Below are positions 19,520-27,508 of a stretch of 64,000 nucleotides of DNA, piece by piece (position 1 is the stretch's first letter; each line of letters begins with the position of its first letter). The stretch spans positions 103,716 through 167,715 of the forward strand of contig NZ_BOOC01000018.1 of the NCBI RefSeq assembly GCF_016863035.1, given 5' to 3'. Below the pieces are notes generated by a model. That model saw only the letters and a list, made by a program, of their open reading frames with translations. It was not told the DNA's origin and did not search any database. A program made the position numbers and the translations under genes. This DNA is from Microbispora corallina (GTDB lineage: Bacteria; Actinomycetota; Actinomycetes; Streptosporangiales; Streptosporangiaceae).

Positions 19520-20562
19520 CGGCGGGCGGCCTCGATCTCCTCGACCAGGACCTCGACGAGGCGGGCGGCGGGCAGCTCCCGGCCGCGCCGGTACCCGTCG
19601 CCGGCCCACAGCGCCATGGCCTCGGGGTCGCTTTGGGCGGCGGCCGCGCGGCGCAGCCCCTTCGTCAGGTGGTGGACCTGCGGGTAGCACCGGGGCGCCC
19701 CGGCCTCGTGCTCGGCCATGAACCGGTTGGCCAGGCCCCGGGCCGTACGGCCGGAGAAGGCCGTGGTGAAGGCGGTCCCGGTGAAGTGCGGGTCGGCGAG
19801 GGCGGCCTTGTGCACCGGGTGCGCCCCGCTCTCGGGCGTGCGGAGGAAGGCCGTGCCGAGCTGCCCGGCGACCGCGCCCGCGTCGAGGACGGCCGCGATG
19901 TCCGCCCCGTCCATGAGCCCGCCGGCCGCGACGAGGGGGACGTCCGCGGCCCCCCGCACCTGCGCGACGAGGTCGGTCAGGGCGGCGGGCGGCGCCCAGG
20001 AGGGCGGGGGCGGGAGGAAGGCCGTCTGGTGGCCGCCGGCGCCCGGGCCCTGGACGCAGATCACGTCCGCGCCCGCCTCGGCGGCGGCCTCGGCCTCCCA
20101 GGGCGTGTTCACCATGACGAAGACCACGCTGCCCACCTCGCGCAGGCGGGCCGCGACCTCGGGAGGCGGGCAGCCGAAGGTGAATCCGGCGACCGGCACG
20201 CGCTCCGCGACCAGCAGCTCGACCTTGGCGTCCCACTCGTCGTCGTCCCACGCCGGGGACTCCGGGAGGGTGAGGCCGTAGCGCTCGGCCTCCCCGGAGA
20301 GCTCCTTGCGGTAGAGCGCGAGCGCCGCGTCATCGGCGGTCTCGGGACCCGGGACGAAGACGCTGACGCCGAACGGCCGGTCCGTCCGCTCGCGCACCGC
20401 GGCGATCTCGTCCCGAACGTCGGCCGCCGTACGGTAGCCGGCGGCCAGGAACCCGAGGCCCCCCGCGGAGGACACGGCCGCGGCCAGGGCGGGGGTCGAC
20501 CCGCCCCCGGCCATCGGCGCCTGGATGATCGGGTGCTCGACCCCGAGTGCTGCGACTGACAT
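19516..20562 (-). CDS. Nitronate monooxygenase (2-nitropropane dioxygenase family)
   Basis: 348 residues, FMN-binding TIM barrel. VEHPIIQAPMAGG opens the barrel, VICVQGPGAGGHQT holds the proposed catalytic histidine and VAAGGLMDGADIAAVLDAGA the phosphate-binding loop. Such enzymes oxidise nitronates such as propionate-3-nitronate to an aldehyde acid plus nitrite and nitrate. It is the last gene of a minus-strand operon, nine bases after the lyase. In this context it could clear or exploit 3-nitropropionate or nitrosuccinate arising from the upstream monooxygenase. A general FMN oxidoreductase role is possible. Confidence 0.87.
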   Translation of the reverse strand: MSVAALGVEHPIIQAPMAGGGSTPALAAAVSSAGGLGFLAAGYRTAADVRDEIAAVRERTDRPFGVSVFVPGPETADDAALALYRKELSGEAERYGLTLPESPAWDDDEWDAKVELLVAERVPVAGFTFGCPPPEVAARLREVGSVVFVMVNTPWEAEAAAEAGADVICVQGPGAGGHQTAFLPPPPSWAPPAALTDLVAQVRGAADVPLVAAGGLMDGADIAAVLDAGAVAGQLGTAFLRTPESGAHPVHKAALADPHFTGTAFTTAFSGRTARGLANRFMAEHEAGAPRCYPQVHHLTKGLRRAAAAQSDPEAMALWAGDGYRRGRELPAARLVEVLVEEIEAARR

Positions 20563-20571
20563 GGGACTCCC

Positions 20572-21972
20572 TCACTGCCCGTCCGCCTCGTACCAGCGTA
20601 GGACCCGGTCCACGAGGGTCCCGGCGGCCCCCGTGTACGCGGCGGGGTCGAACAGGCCGGCCAGTTCCCCCCGGGTGAGGTGGGCCGACGCCTCAGGCTC
20701 CTCCGCCAGGACCTCGGCCACCGACCGCCCGGTCGCGGCGGCCGCCGCCGACGCCCGCGCGAGCAGGCGCTTGGCGGCGGCCTTGCCGAGCGCGGGCGCC
20801 AGCACGGCGGCCGCCCGCTCGGTGACCATCAGGCTGCCGGTCAGTTCGAGGTTGGCCCGCATGCGCTCGGGGAAGGCGGTGAGCCCCTCGGCCAGCTCGG
20901 CCGTCACGGCCGCGGCGCCGCCCACCAGCCGCAGGCACTCGCGCAGCGGCTGCCACTCGGCGTGCCAGGCGCCCGCGGGCCGCTCGTCCTCGGCCGCCAT
21001 GCACTGGTGGAGCGTCGCGGCGAGCATCGGGACCTGCAGCGCCGCCGAGCGGACCAGCGTGGCGAGGACCGGGTTGCGCTTGTGCGGCATGGCCGACGAG
21101 ACGCCCCGGCCGGGAGCCGCGGGCTCGGCCACCTCGGCCACCTCGGTCCGCGACAGCGACTGCACGTCCACCGCGATCTTCCCGAGGACCCCCGAGGTCA
21201 CGGTCAGCGCCGCCGCCAGGTCGGCCAGCGGGACGCGCAGCACGTGCCACGGCACCACCGGCTCGGCCAGGCCGACTTCGGCCGCGAAGGCCGCCATCAG
21301 CCGTTCCGGGTACGACTCCGGGTCGGGCGCCGCCGCGATCCGGGCGTACTCCACGTACCCGGCGAGCGTCCCGGCGGCGCCGCCCAGCTCGGCCGGCAGG
21401 CTCAGCCGCACCCGCCGCAGCCGCTCCTCCGCCTCCATCAGGGCGTGCAGCCAGCCGGCCGCCTTGAGCCCGAACGTCGTGGGGACGGCCTGCTGGGTCA
21501 GCGTCCTGCCGGGCATCAGGGTGTCGCGGTGCCGCGCCGCGAGCCGGGCGACCGCCGCCGCCGCCCGGCCCAGGTCGGCCAGGATCAGTCCCACGGCCCG
21601 GTGGGCCACCAGCATCGCGGCCGTGTCCATGATGTCCTGGCTGGTGGAGCCCCGGTGGACGTACTCGGCCGCATCGGCGTCCACCGCCGCGACCGCCGCC
21701 GTGAGGTCCTCCACGAGCGCCACCACCGGGTTGGCGGTCTCCCTCGACCGGCGGGCGAGGGAGACCAGGTCGAGGCCGTCCTCGCCGGCCACCTTGCCGA
21801 TCATGCCGGCCGCCTCCATCGGGACCACGCCGAGCCGGGCCTGGGCCCGGACCAGGGCGGCCTCCGCGTCGAGCAGCGCCCGCAACCAGGCCGCGTCGTC
21901 GGTCGCCCGCTCGACGGCGCTCCCCGCGCGCACCGGGGACAGCAGGCCCGCGTCGAGCCCCGCGGTCTCCAT
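20572..21972 (-). CDS. Fumarase/aspartase-superfamily lyase, probable nitrosuccinate lyase (CreD-like)
   Basis: 466 residues of the PcaB/adenylosuccinate lyase branch. The superfamily signature GVSSAMPHKRNPVLA (near residue 290) carries the catalytic serine loop, and RGSTSQDIMDTA matches the TS(QN)D region. Annotation by family would say 3-carboxy-cis,cis-muconate cycloisomerase, but no protocatechuate genes are nearby. Its partner, translated just ahead, is an FAD monooxygenase of the CreE type, and such pairs make nitrous acid: the lyase eliminates nitrite from nitrosuccinate to give fumarate. ATG 21972 was chosen; a GTG at 21981 overlaps the preceding stop. The specific function is inferred from pairing. 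Confidence 0.75.
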   Translation of the reverse strand: METAGLDAGLLSPVRAGSAVERATDDAAWLRALLDAEAALVRAQARLGVVPMEAAGMIGKVAGEDGLDLVSLARRSRETANPVVALVEDLTAAVAAVDADAAEYVHRGSTSQDIMDTAAMLVAHRAVGLILADLGRAAAAVARLAARHRDTLMPGRTLTQQAVPTTFGLKAAGWLHALMEAEERLRRVRLSLPAELGGAAGTLAGYVEYARIAAAPDPESYPERLMAAFAAEVGLAEPVVPWHVLRVPLADLAAALTVTSGVLGKIAVDVQSLSRTEVAEVAEPAAPGRGVSSAMPHKRNPVLATLVRSAALQVPMLAATLHQCMAAEDERPAGAWHAEWQPLRECLRLVGGAAAVTAELAEGLTAFPERMRANLELTGSLMVTERAAAVLAPALGKAAAKRLLARASAAAAATGRSVAEVLAEEPEASAHLTRGELAGLFDPAAYTGAAGTLVDRVLRWYEADGQ

Positions 21973-21977
21973 CGCCG

Positions 21978-23996
21978 TCACCCCACGCTCATGGTCAGGG
22001 CGCGGGCGGCGCGCGGGGCGGCCGGGGCGCGGTGGACGGCGGCCGGGCGGACGGCGGGGCGGCTGACCTGCTGCGGGCCGGGGCCGTCCAGCAGGGCGAG
22101 GACGCTCTGGGCGATCGCGTCGGAGTCGCCGAGGATCACCGAGTTCACGCCAGGCCGGACGCCGGCCGCCGTCACCCAGTGCACCGACTCGGTCGGCACC
22201 CCGTACGCGAACCTGCGCGGGTGGGCGCGCCCGGCGGCGTCGACGAGGTGGTACGGCCGCGGGGTGACCGCGAGGCCGCCCGTCTCGTAGCCGCCGCCCC
22301 CGCCGATCCGGTACGTGCGGCACTGCCCGGTCGAAAGGAGGTGGCGCAGCAGCGGGTCGGCCGTGCGCCGCAGGTCGATCTCGGGCAGCCGGGCCTCGAC
22401 CAGCACCCGGCTGCGGACCCGCGACCCCGGCACGGCGGCCGACTCCGCCTCGAAGGCGCCGTCCACGGCGCGCATCCTGACGTCGGGACCGAGGACGGTG
22501 AGCACCCCGGCCTCGATCAGCGCGATCATCTGCTCGACGCGGTGGGCCGGCGGGCCGATGGACAGGAACGCGTTCAGCGGCGTGTACCAGCGGTCGAGGT
22601 CGTCGCGATGGGAGTCCCCGGTCAGGCCGCCGTGGTCGACCACCTGCCGGATCTCGTTGCGCAGGTCGCGCATCACGTCGAGGGCGGCCTTCACCGGCCC
22701 GTCGGTGTTGCCCGCCCGCGCCTCCGCCAGGTCGGTGCGCAGGTAGGCGGTGAGCCACCCCCGGAAGTCGGCCGGCCCGGAGAAGGCGATCCCCCGGTAC
22801 GGCTCGGCGATCCGCTCCCAGTCCCAGCGCGCGTCGCGTCCGATGCCGAAGGCGTCCAGCACGGTCGCCTCGCCCGGGTCGCCCCAGGGGCGGTCGAGGT
22901 ACGCCCGGCGGAACCGGCCGACCGTGCAGGCGCACTCCCGGGTTGCCAGCAGGGTGGCGTAGTAGACGGTCTCGACCTCCTTGGCGATCAGCGGCCACAG
23001 GTCGGCGCGGAAGTCGAGCCCGCCCTCGACGGCCGACCGCTTCGCGAGGTCCGCCAGCACGTCGGGGGTGAGCAGCAGCGGGGTGTGCCGGCCCTCGACG
23101 CCCTTCTGGTTCTCGCCGCGCGCCTGGTAGGGGATGCCGCGCCGCGACCCGGCGTACAGCATCGGCTCCCGCCCCGACCGCCGGTAGACCAGCCGGCCGT
23201 CCCGGCGCTCGAACGTGCCGCCCCGGCCGGCGGTCAGCAGAGCCATGTGGTCGAAGAAGTTCAGCCCGAGCCCACGCAGCAGCACCGGCTCGCCGGGCAG
23301 GACGCCGGACAGGTCCACGTCGGCGGGGTTGGCCGGCGGGACGTAGACGAGGCCGTGGGCCCCGGCGAAGGCCGACATCTCGCGCTCGGCCGCCGAGGGC
23401 TCGATCGGCAGATGGCCCTGCGCCATGACCACCGCGTCGAGCGCGCCGAGCATGGTGCCGTCCTCCAGCCGCACGCGTTGGAGGACGGTGCCCGGCACGT
23501 CGTCGAGGGCGACGGCGCGGGTGCCGTGGACCTGGATCGCGACCTGGCCGGGCGCCCCCGCCACGATCCGCTCGAACACCCACTGCAGGTAGCGACCGTA
23601 GAAGGCCCTGCTCGGGTACGTATCGGGGCCGAGCGCCCCGGCCTCCGCCACCATCCGCTCGTCGAGGCCCTCGACCCCGCCGAGCAGGACGACGTGCCGC
23701 GCCCACTCGTACAGGCTGGGGCCGGTCTCGAGCGGGCCGCGGATGTCCACGCTCGGATCGGTGAAGAGCGTCACCTGCGAGGCGACGGTGTTCATGAGCA
23801 GCTGCCCCGGCTGGCCGGTCCGCCACACCTGGCCGGGGCCGGGCGGGAACGGGTCCACCACGTGCACCAGGATCCGGCGGCCCGGCTCGACCCGGCGGGC
23901 GCCGGCGCACAGCCGCTCCAGGACCGACATCCCGCGGGGGCCCGCCCCGATCACGCACACCTCGAGCCGCCGGGCCGAGTGAGTGTTCGTCCGCAT
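21978..23996 (-). CDS. FAD/NAD(P)-dependent N-monooxygenase, probable aspartate to nitrosuccinate (CreE-like)
   Basis: 672 residues. The N-terminal FAD motif is VCVIGAGPRGMSVLERL (G17, G19, G22), followed by QVWRTGQPGQLLMNTVASQV, typical of the NAD_binding_9 (PF13454) group. CreE and FzmM, which oxidise the aspartate amino group to nitro, are from memory members of this group and of similar length. The lyase gene follows with a four-base overlap, the arrangement seen in nitrous-acid (aspartate-nitrosuccinate) cassettes. GGAGGT lies four bases before the ATG. Divergent from a LysR gene. Substrate assignment is inference; a different N-hydroxylating role cannot be excluded. Confidence 0.72.
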   Translation of the reverse strand: MRTNTHSARRLEVCVIGAGPRGMSVLERLCAGARRVEPGRRILVHVVDPFPPGPGQVWRTGQPGQLLMNTVASQVTLFTDPSVDIRGPLETGPSLYEWARHVVLLGGVEGLDERMVAEAGALGPDTYPSRAFYGRYLQWVFERIVAGAPGQVAIQVHGTRAVALDDVPGTVLQRVRLEDGTMLGALDAVVMAQGHLPIEPSAAEREMSAFAGAHGLVYVPPANPADVDLSGVLPGEPVLLRGLGLNFFDHMALLTAGRGGTFERRDGRLVYRRSGREPMLYAGSRRGIPYQARGENQKGVEGRHTPLLLTPDVLADLAKRSAVEGGLDFRADLWPLIAKEVETVYYATLLATRECACTVGRFRRAYLDRPWGDPGEATVLDAFGIGRDARWDWERIAEPYRGIAFSGPADFRGWLTAYLRTDLAEARAGNTDGPVKAALDVMRDLRNEIRQVVDHGGLTGDSHRDDLDRWYTPLNAFLSIGPPAHRVEQMIALIEAGVLTVLGPDVRMRAVDGAFEAESAAVPGSRVRSRVLVEARLPEIDLRRTADPLLRHLLSTGQCRTYRIGGGGGYETGGLAVTPRPYHLVDAAGRAHPRRFAYGVPTESVHWVTAAGVRPGVNSVILGDSDAIAQSVLALLDGPGPQQVSRPAVRPAAVHRAPAAPRAARALTMSVG

Positions 23997-24093
23997 CGCT
24001 ACCTCCAGGTCACCGTCGCCGGCCCCTCGCCGGCTGATGAGATCGAGGATGCGGCAGACGTGCGTTGACCAGGTATGTCGGATCTCGCGAAGT

Positions 24094-24106
24094 AGTGTTA
24101 AGCACT
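24094..24106. promoter_or_regulatory. LysR-type operator candidate
   Basis: AGTG-TTAAG-CACT, an inverted repeat ending five bases before the LysR start codon in the 115-base divergent region. Its place suits autoregulation and control of the monooxygenase operon; the half-site T and A pattern fits LysR boxes only loosely. Confidence 0.4.
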
Positions 24107-24111
24107 GCTTT

Positions 24112-25050
24112 ATGCACGATGTGACGCGCCTGGCGGCGCTGGTGGCGGTGGCCGAGGCCGGATCGATCACCAAGGCCGCGGCCCGGCTGGGATACACGCC
24201 GCCCGCGCTCTCCCAGCAGATCGCCAAGCTGGAACGGGAGGCGGGGACGACCCTGGTGATCCGGCACCGGCGCGGTGTCACGCTGACGCCGGCGGGCGCG
24301 CTGCTCGTCGGGCACGCGCAGCGGGTCCTCGACGAACTGGAACGGGCCCGGCACGGCCTGGCCGCGGTCGCCGGGCTGTCGGGCGGCCGCATCACGATCG
24401 GGACCTTCACCACGGCCGGCATCCACCTGTTGCCGCCGGTCCTGGCTGCGTTCCGCCGCGCCCACGCGGGGGTGCAGGTGAACATCCGGGAGTACGAGCC
24501 GCCGGCCGGGCTGCCCGCGGTCGCGGCCGGCGAGGCCGACCTGGTGCTCACGCACACGTACGAGCACCAGCCCGCCGTGCCGCTCCCGACCGGGATCACG
24601 GTCGAGGCGCTGCTGGTGGAGGAGCTGGTGCTGGTGGCGGCCCCCGGCCACGCGCTCACCGACCCGGCCGAGCCGCTGCCGTGGCGGGAGCTGTCGGGGC
24701 GGCCCCTCATCAGCGGCTCGCGGGGGCTGGCCAACCGCGAGGCGCTGGAGGCGCTGTTCCGGCGGGAGGGGCTGCCCGCGCCGGTCGTCGCGTACGAGAC
24801 CGCGAACTACGGGATGTCGTGCGCGCTGGCGGGCGGCGGCATGGGGCTCGCGCTCGTGCCGCGCACGGTCGCGGAGATGTCGGAGAACGCGCTCAGCATC
24901 CGGCGCCTCGCGCCGCCCGGGCTGCATCGCACGATCAGCCTCGTCTGGCGCACGGACGACCGGTCGCCGGCGCTGGCCACGGCGCGCGCGCTGTTCAAGA
25001 GCACGGGACGCACGCTTCCCCGGCGCGCGCCCGAGGAGCCCGCCCCGTGA
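24112..25050 (+). CDS. LysR-family transcriptional regulator
   Basis: 312 residues. The winged HTH (residues about 3-60) includes AVAEAGSITKAAARLGYTPP and SQQIAKLEREAGTTLV; the rest is a periplasmic-binding-like effector domain. It is divergent from the CreE-like operon and is its likely regulator, perhaps responding to a nitro compound, nitrite or a pathway intermediate. No clear RBS is seen before ATG 24112. Confidence 0.9.
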   Translation: MHDVTRLAALVAVAEAGSITKAAARLGYTPPALSQQIAKLEREAGTTLVIRHRRGVTLTPAGALLVGHAQRVLDELERARHGLAAVAGLSGGRITIGTFTTAGIHLLPPVLAAFRRAHAGVQVNIREYEPPAGLPAVAAGEADLVLTHTYEHQPAVPLPTGITVEALLVEELVLVAAPGHALTDPAEPLPWRELSGRPLISGSRGLANREALEALFRREGLPAPVVAYETANYGMSCALAGGGMGLALVPRTVAEMSENALSIRRLAPPGLHRTISLVWRTDDRSPALATARALFKSTGRTLPRRAPEEPAP

Positions 25051-25075
25051 GCCGCGCGCCGTTCACGCGCGGCTC
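25049..25075. terminator. Hairpin between lysR and the convergent nitroreductase gene
   Basis: GAGCCGCGCG (25049-25058) pairs with CGCGCGGCTC (25066-25075) across a 7-base loop, overlapping the lysR stop codon; probably bidirectional. Confidence 0.65.
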
Positions 25076-25096
25076 CACGGGCCTTCGGGAGACGGG

Positions 25097-25732
25097 TCAG
25101 GTGAAGTCGAGGTCGCCGGTGCGGGTGCGCTTCAGCTCGAAGAAGTAGGGGTACTTCGCGAGGGCGCGGGCGCCGTCGAAGATCTGCAGAGCCTCCTCGC
25201 CGCGCGGGATGTGCGTCAGCACCGGGCCGAAGAACGCGACGCCGTCGATGTGGATGGTGGGGGTGCCCACCTCCTCGCCGACCGGGTCCATGCCCTCGTG
25301 GTGGCTCTTGCGCAGGGCCTCGTCGTACGCGTCGGTCGTGGCGGCCTCCGCCAGCTCGACGGGGAGCCCGACCTCGGCCAGGGCCTCCTTGGCGACGACC
25401 GCGAAGTCCTTGTTGCGCTCGTTGTGGATGCGGGTGCCGAGGGCCGTGTACAGGTCGCGCAGCACCTCCTCGCCGTGGTTCTCCGCGGCCGCGATGCACA
25501 CGCGGACCGGGCCCCATCCCCTGTCGAGCAGGTCGCGGTAGAAGTCCGGCAGGTCCTCCTTGTTCTCGTTCAGGACCGACAGGCTCATCACCCGGAACCG
25601 CAGGTCGATGTCGCGCTGCTTCTCCACCTCCAGGATCCAGCGGGAGGTGATCCAGGCGAACGGGCAGATCGGGTCGAAGTAGAAGTCCACCTTGGGGCGC
25701 TCGGCCGTGGTGGCCGGCTCGGTAGCCGTCAT
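25097..25732 (-). CDS. DsbA-like mycothiol-dependent nitroreductase (Rv2466c type)
   Basis: 211 residues with a thioredoxin fold and helical insert. It matches Mycobacterium Rv2466c closely over its length ([62 protein letters not shown]). Rv2466c has CPWC; here the motif is CPFA, so only the first cysteine remains and the resolving cysteine is alanine. It would act with mycothiol on oxidised or nitro substrates in the cytoplasm. GGAG six bases before the ATG supports the start. Its closeness to a nitro-generating operon may be meaningful or accidental. Confidence 0.85.
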   Translation of the reverse strand: MTATEPATTAERPKVDFYFDPICPFAWITSRWILEVEKQRDIDLRFRVMSLSVLNENKEDLPDFYRDLLDRGWGPVRVCIAAAENHGEEVLRDLYTALGTRIHNERNKDFAVVAKEALAEVGLPVELAEAATTDAYDEALRKSHHEGMDPVGEEVGTPTIHIDGVAFFGPVLTHIPRGEEALQIFDGARALAKYPYFFELKRTRTGDLDFT

Positions 25733-25967
25733 CGAGGTCTCCTGACTGGAGGGCATCGGGGAGCTGTGGGCCGGATCCCGCGCGGGTCCCCCGGCACGCG
25801 CGCCTAGCGAACGTACCCGAGGGCCCGTGAGCTGGACCACCGCACTCAACCCCTGCAACCCCCGGTCTCGTCCCCTGATTCCCCAAGGGAGGGACCGGGC
25901 CGTGTGCGGGTCGCCGATGTGCCCTCGTATGGTGGGCGTGACGGACACCACAGGGATCGGGGGCGCG

Positions 25968-26759
25968 ATGGGCACGGCGGCGAGCGGCATCGTCGAGGGG
26001 GCGGCCGCACTGCGGAACCTCCATGTCCAGGGCAGCCCGATCGTGCTGCCCAACGCGTGGGACGCGGCGTCCGCCCGCGCGGTCGAGGCCGCCGGGTTCC
26101 CCGCGGTCGCCACCGGGAGCGCGGCCGTGGCCGCCGTCCTGGGGTACGGCGACGGGCACGAGGCCCCGGCGGAGGAGATGTTCGCGGCCGTCGCCCGGAT
26201 CACCCGCGTCGTGGGGGTCCCCGTGACCGCCGACATCGAGCGCGGCTACGGCCTCGCCCCGGCCGAGCTCGTCGGGCGGCTGCTGGAGACGGGCGCCGTC
26301 GGCTGCAACCTGGAAGACTCCGACCCCGCCACCGGAGCGATGATCGACCCCTCGGAGCAGGCCGACTTCCTGGCCGCGGTGCGCGCCGCCGCCCGCGACG
26401 CCGGGGGCGACCTGGTGATCAACGCCCGGGTCGACGTGTTCCTCCAGGGTGAGGGACCGGCGGAGGACCTGCTGGCGGAGGCGGTCGACCGGGGCCGCCG
26501 CTACCGGGAGGCCGGCGCCGACTGCGTCTACCCCATCCTGGCGAGCGACCCCCAGGTGATCGGCGCGCTCGTGCGGGAGATCGGGCCCGTCAACGTCCTG
26601 TTCCGGCCGGGCGTGCCGAGCATCGCCGAGCTGGCCGCCCTGGGCGTGGCCCGGATCAGCTTCGGCGCGGGCCTGCACCAGGCCGCCCAGGAGCTCACCG
26701 GCCGCATGCTCGACGCGGTCGCCCGCGGCGACAGTCCGTTCGCCACGCCCGGGGCCTGA
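25968..26759 (+). CDS. Isocitrate lyase/PEP mutase family protein
   Basis: 263 residues of the PEP mutase/isocitrate lyase barrel. Key segments are [35 protein letters not shown] and [10 protein letters not shown], giving the Mg2+ and carboxylate-binding residues. Members cleave C-C or P-C bonds of 2-oxo or methyl-branched acids; this one lacks a characteristic KKCGH catalytic loop of isocitrate and methylisocitrate lyase, so its reaction is unknown. Start is uncertain: ATG 25968 leaves the usual N-terminus; GTG 25938 and ATG 25929 are in frame upstream. Confidence 0.8.
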   Translation: MGTAASGIVEGAAALRNLHVQGSPIVLPNAWDAASARAVEAAGFPAVATGSAAVAAVLGYGDGHEAPAEEMFAAVARITRVVGVPVTADIERGYGLAPAELVGRLLETGAVGCNLEDSDPATGAMIDPSEQADFLAAVRAAARDAGGDLVINARVDVFLQGEGPAEDLLAEAVDRGRRYREAGADCVYPILASDPQVIGALVREIGPVNVLFRPGVPSIAELAALGVARISFGAGLHQAAQELTGRMLDAVARGDSPFATPGA

Positions 26760-26805
26760 CCGGAGCGGCCGGCGGGCTTGACGCCGGCCCTACGCGCGGC
26801 CGCCC

Positions 26806-26811
26806 TACCAT
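26806..26811 (+). promoter_or_regulatory. -10 box of a likely leaderless promoter (response regulator)
   Basis: TACCAT lies seven bases before the ATG and no ribosome binding site is present, so the transcript probably begins at or next to the start codon. Confidence 0.5.
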
Positions 26812-26818
26812 CGGGTCC

Positions 26819-27502
26819 ATGACATGCGTGCTGGTCGTTGAGGACGATCCAGCGATCGGCTCGGAGCTCGCCGAGGCGCTGGCCGGCCACGGCTACGAGG
26901 TGGGGCTGGCCACCACAGGCGAGCAGGCCGTCCGCCTGGCCGAGGAGACCCCGCCCGACCTGGTGCTGCTCGACCTCGGGCTGCCCGACGTCGACGGGGT
27001 CGCGGTGTGCCGCCGGCTCAGGTCGGCCCTGCCGTACACGGTGATCGTCGTGCTGACGGCGCGCACCCAGGAGTTCGAGGTCGTGGTCGCGCTCGACGCG
27101 GGTGCCGACGACTACCTGACCAAGCCGTTCCGGCTGACCGAGCTGCTGGCCAGGCTCCGGGCGCACCTGCGCCGCCGCGTGGTGCCGCAGGAGGAGCGCA
27201 GCGTGGCCGTCGGGCGGCTCCGGCTCGACCTGCCCGCGCGGCGGGTGTTCGTCGCCGGGGACGAGCTGCCCCTGCGGCCGAAGGAGTTCGACCTGCTCGC
27301 GGCCCTCGTCACCCGCGCCGGACAGGTCGTCACCCGCGAGCAGCTCATGGAGGAGGTGTGGGACGTCAACTGGTTCGGCCCCACCAAGACCCTCGACGTG
27401 CACGTCTTCGCGCTGCGCCGCAAGCTGACCGAGCACGGCGAGGACCCCCGGCGCATCTCCACCCTGCGCGGCCGCGGCTACCGGTACGAGACCGACCTGT
27501 GA
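26819..27502 (+). CDS. OmpR-family response regulator
   Basis: 227 residues. A receiver domain (VLVVEDD; phospho-acceptor aspartate in LVLLDLGLPDVDG; LTAR; lysine in YLTKPF) precedes a winged-helix DNA-binding domain (LRPKEFDLLAALV; GRGYRYE). It is probably phosphorylated by the histidine kinase encoded convergently, whose stop codon is six bases away. The convergent layout of a matched pair is less common than an operon. Confidence 0.92.
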   Translation: MTCVLVVEDDPAIGSELAEALAGHGYEVGLATTGEQAVRLAEETPPDLVLLDLGLPDVDGVAVCRRLRSALPYTVIVVLTARTQEFEVVVALDAGADDYLTKPFRLTELLARLRAHLRRRVVPQEERSVAVGRLRLDLPARRVFVAGDELPLRPKEFDLLAALVTRAGQVVTREQLMEEVWDVNWFGPTKTLDVHVFALRRKLTEHGEDPRRISTLRGRGYRYETDL

Positions 27503-27508
27503 CCCCGC

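Noticed and set aside
20572..21972. Annotation as protocatechuate-pathway PcaB
   Set aside because: No other protocatechuate genes are present, and the coupled FAD monooxygenase and nitronate monooxygenase point to nitro metabolism.
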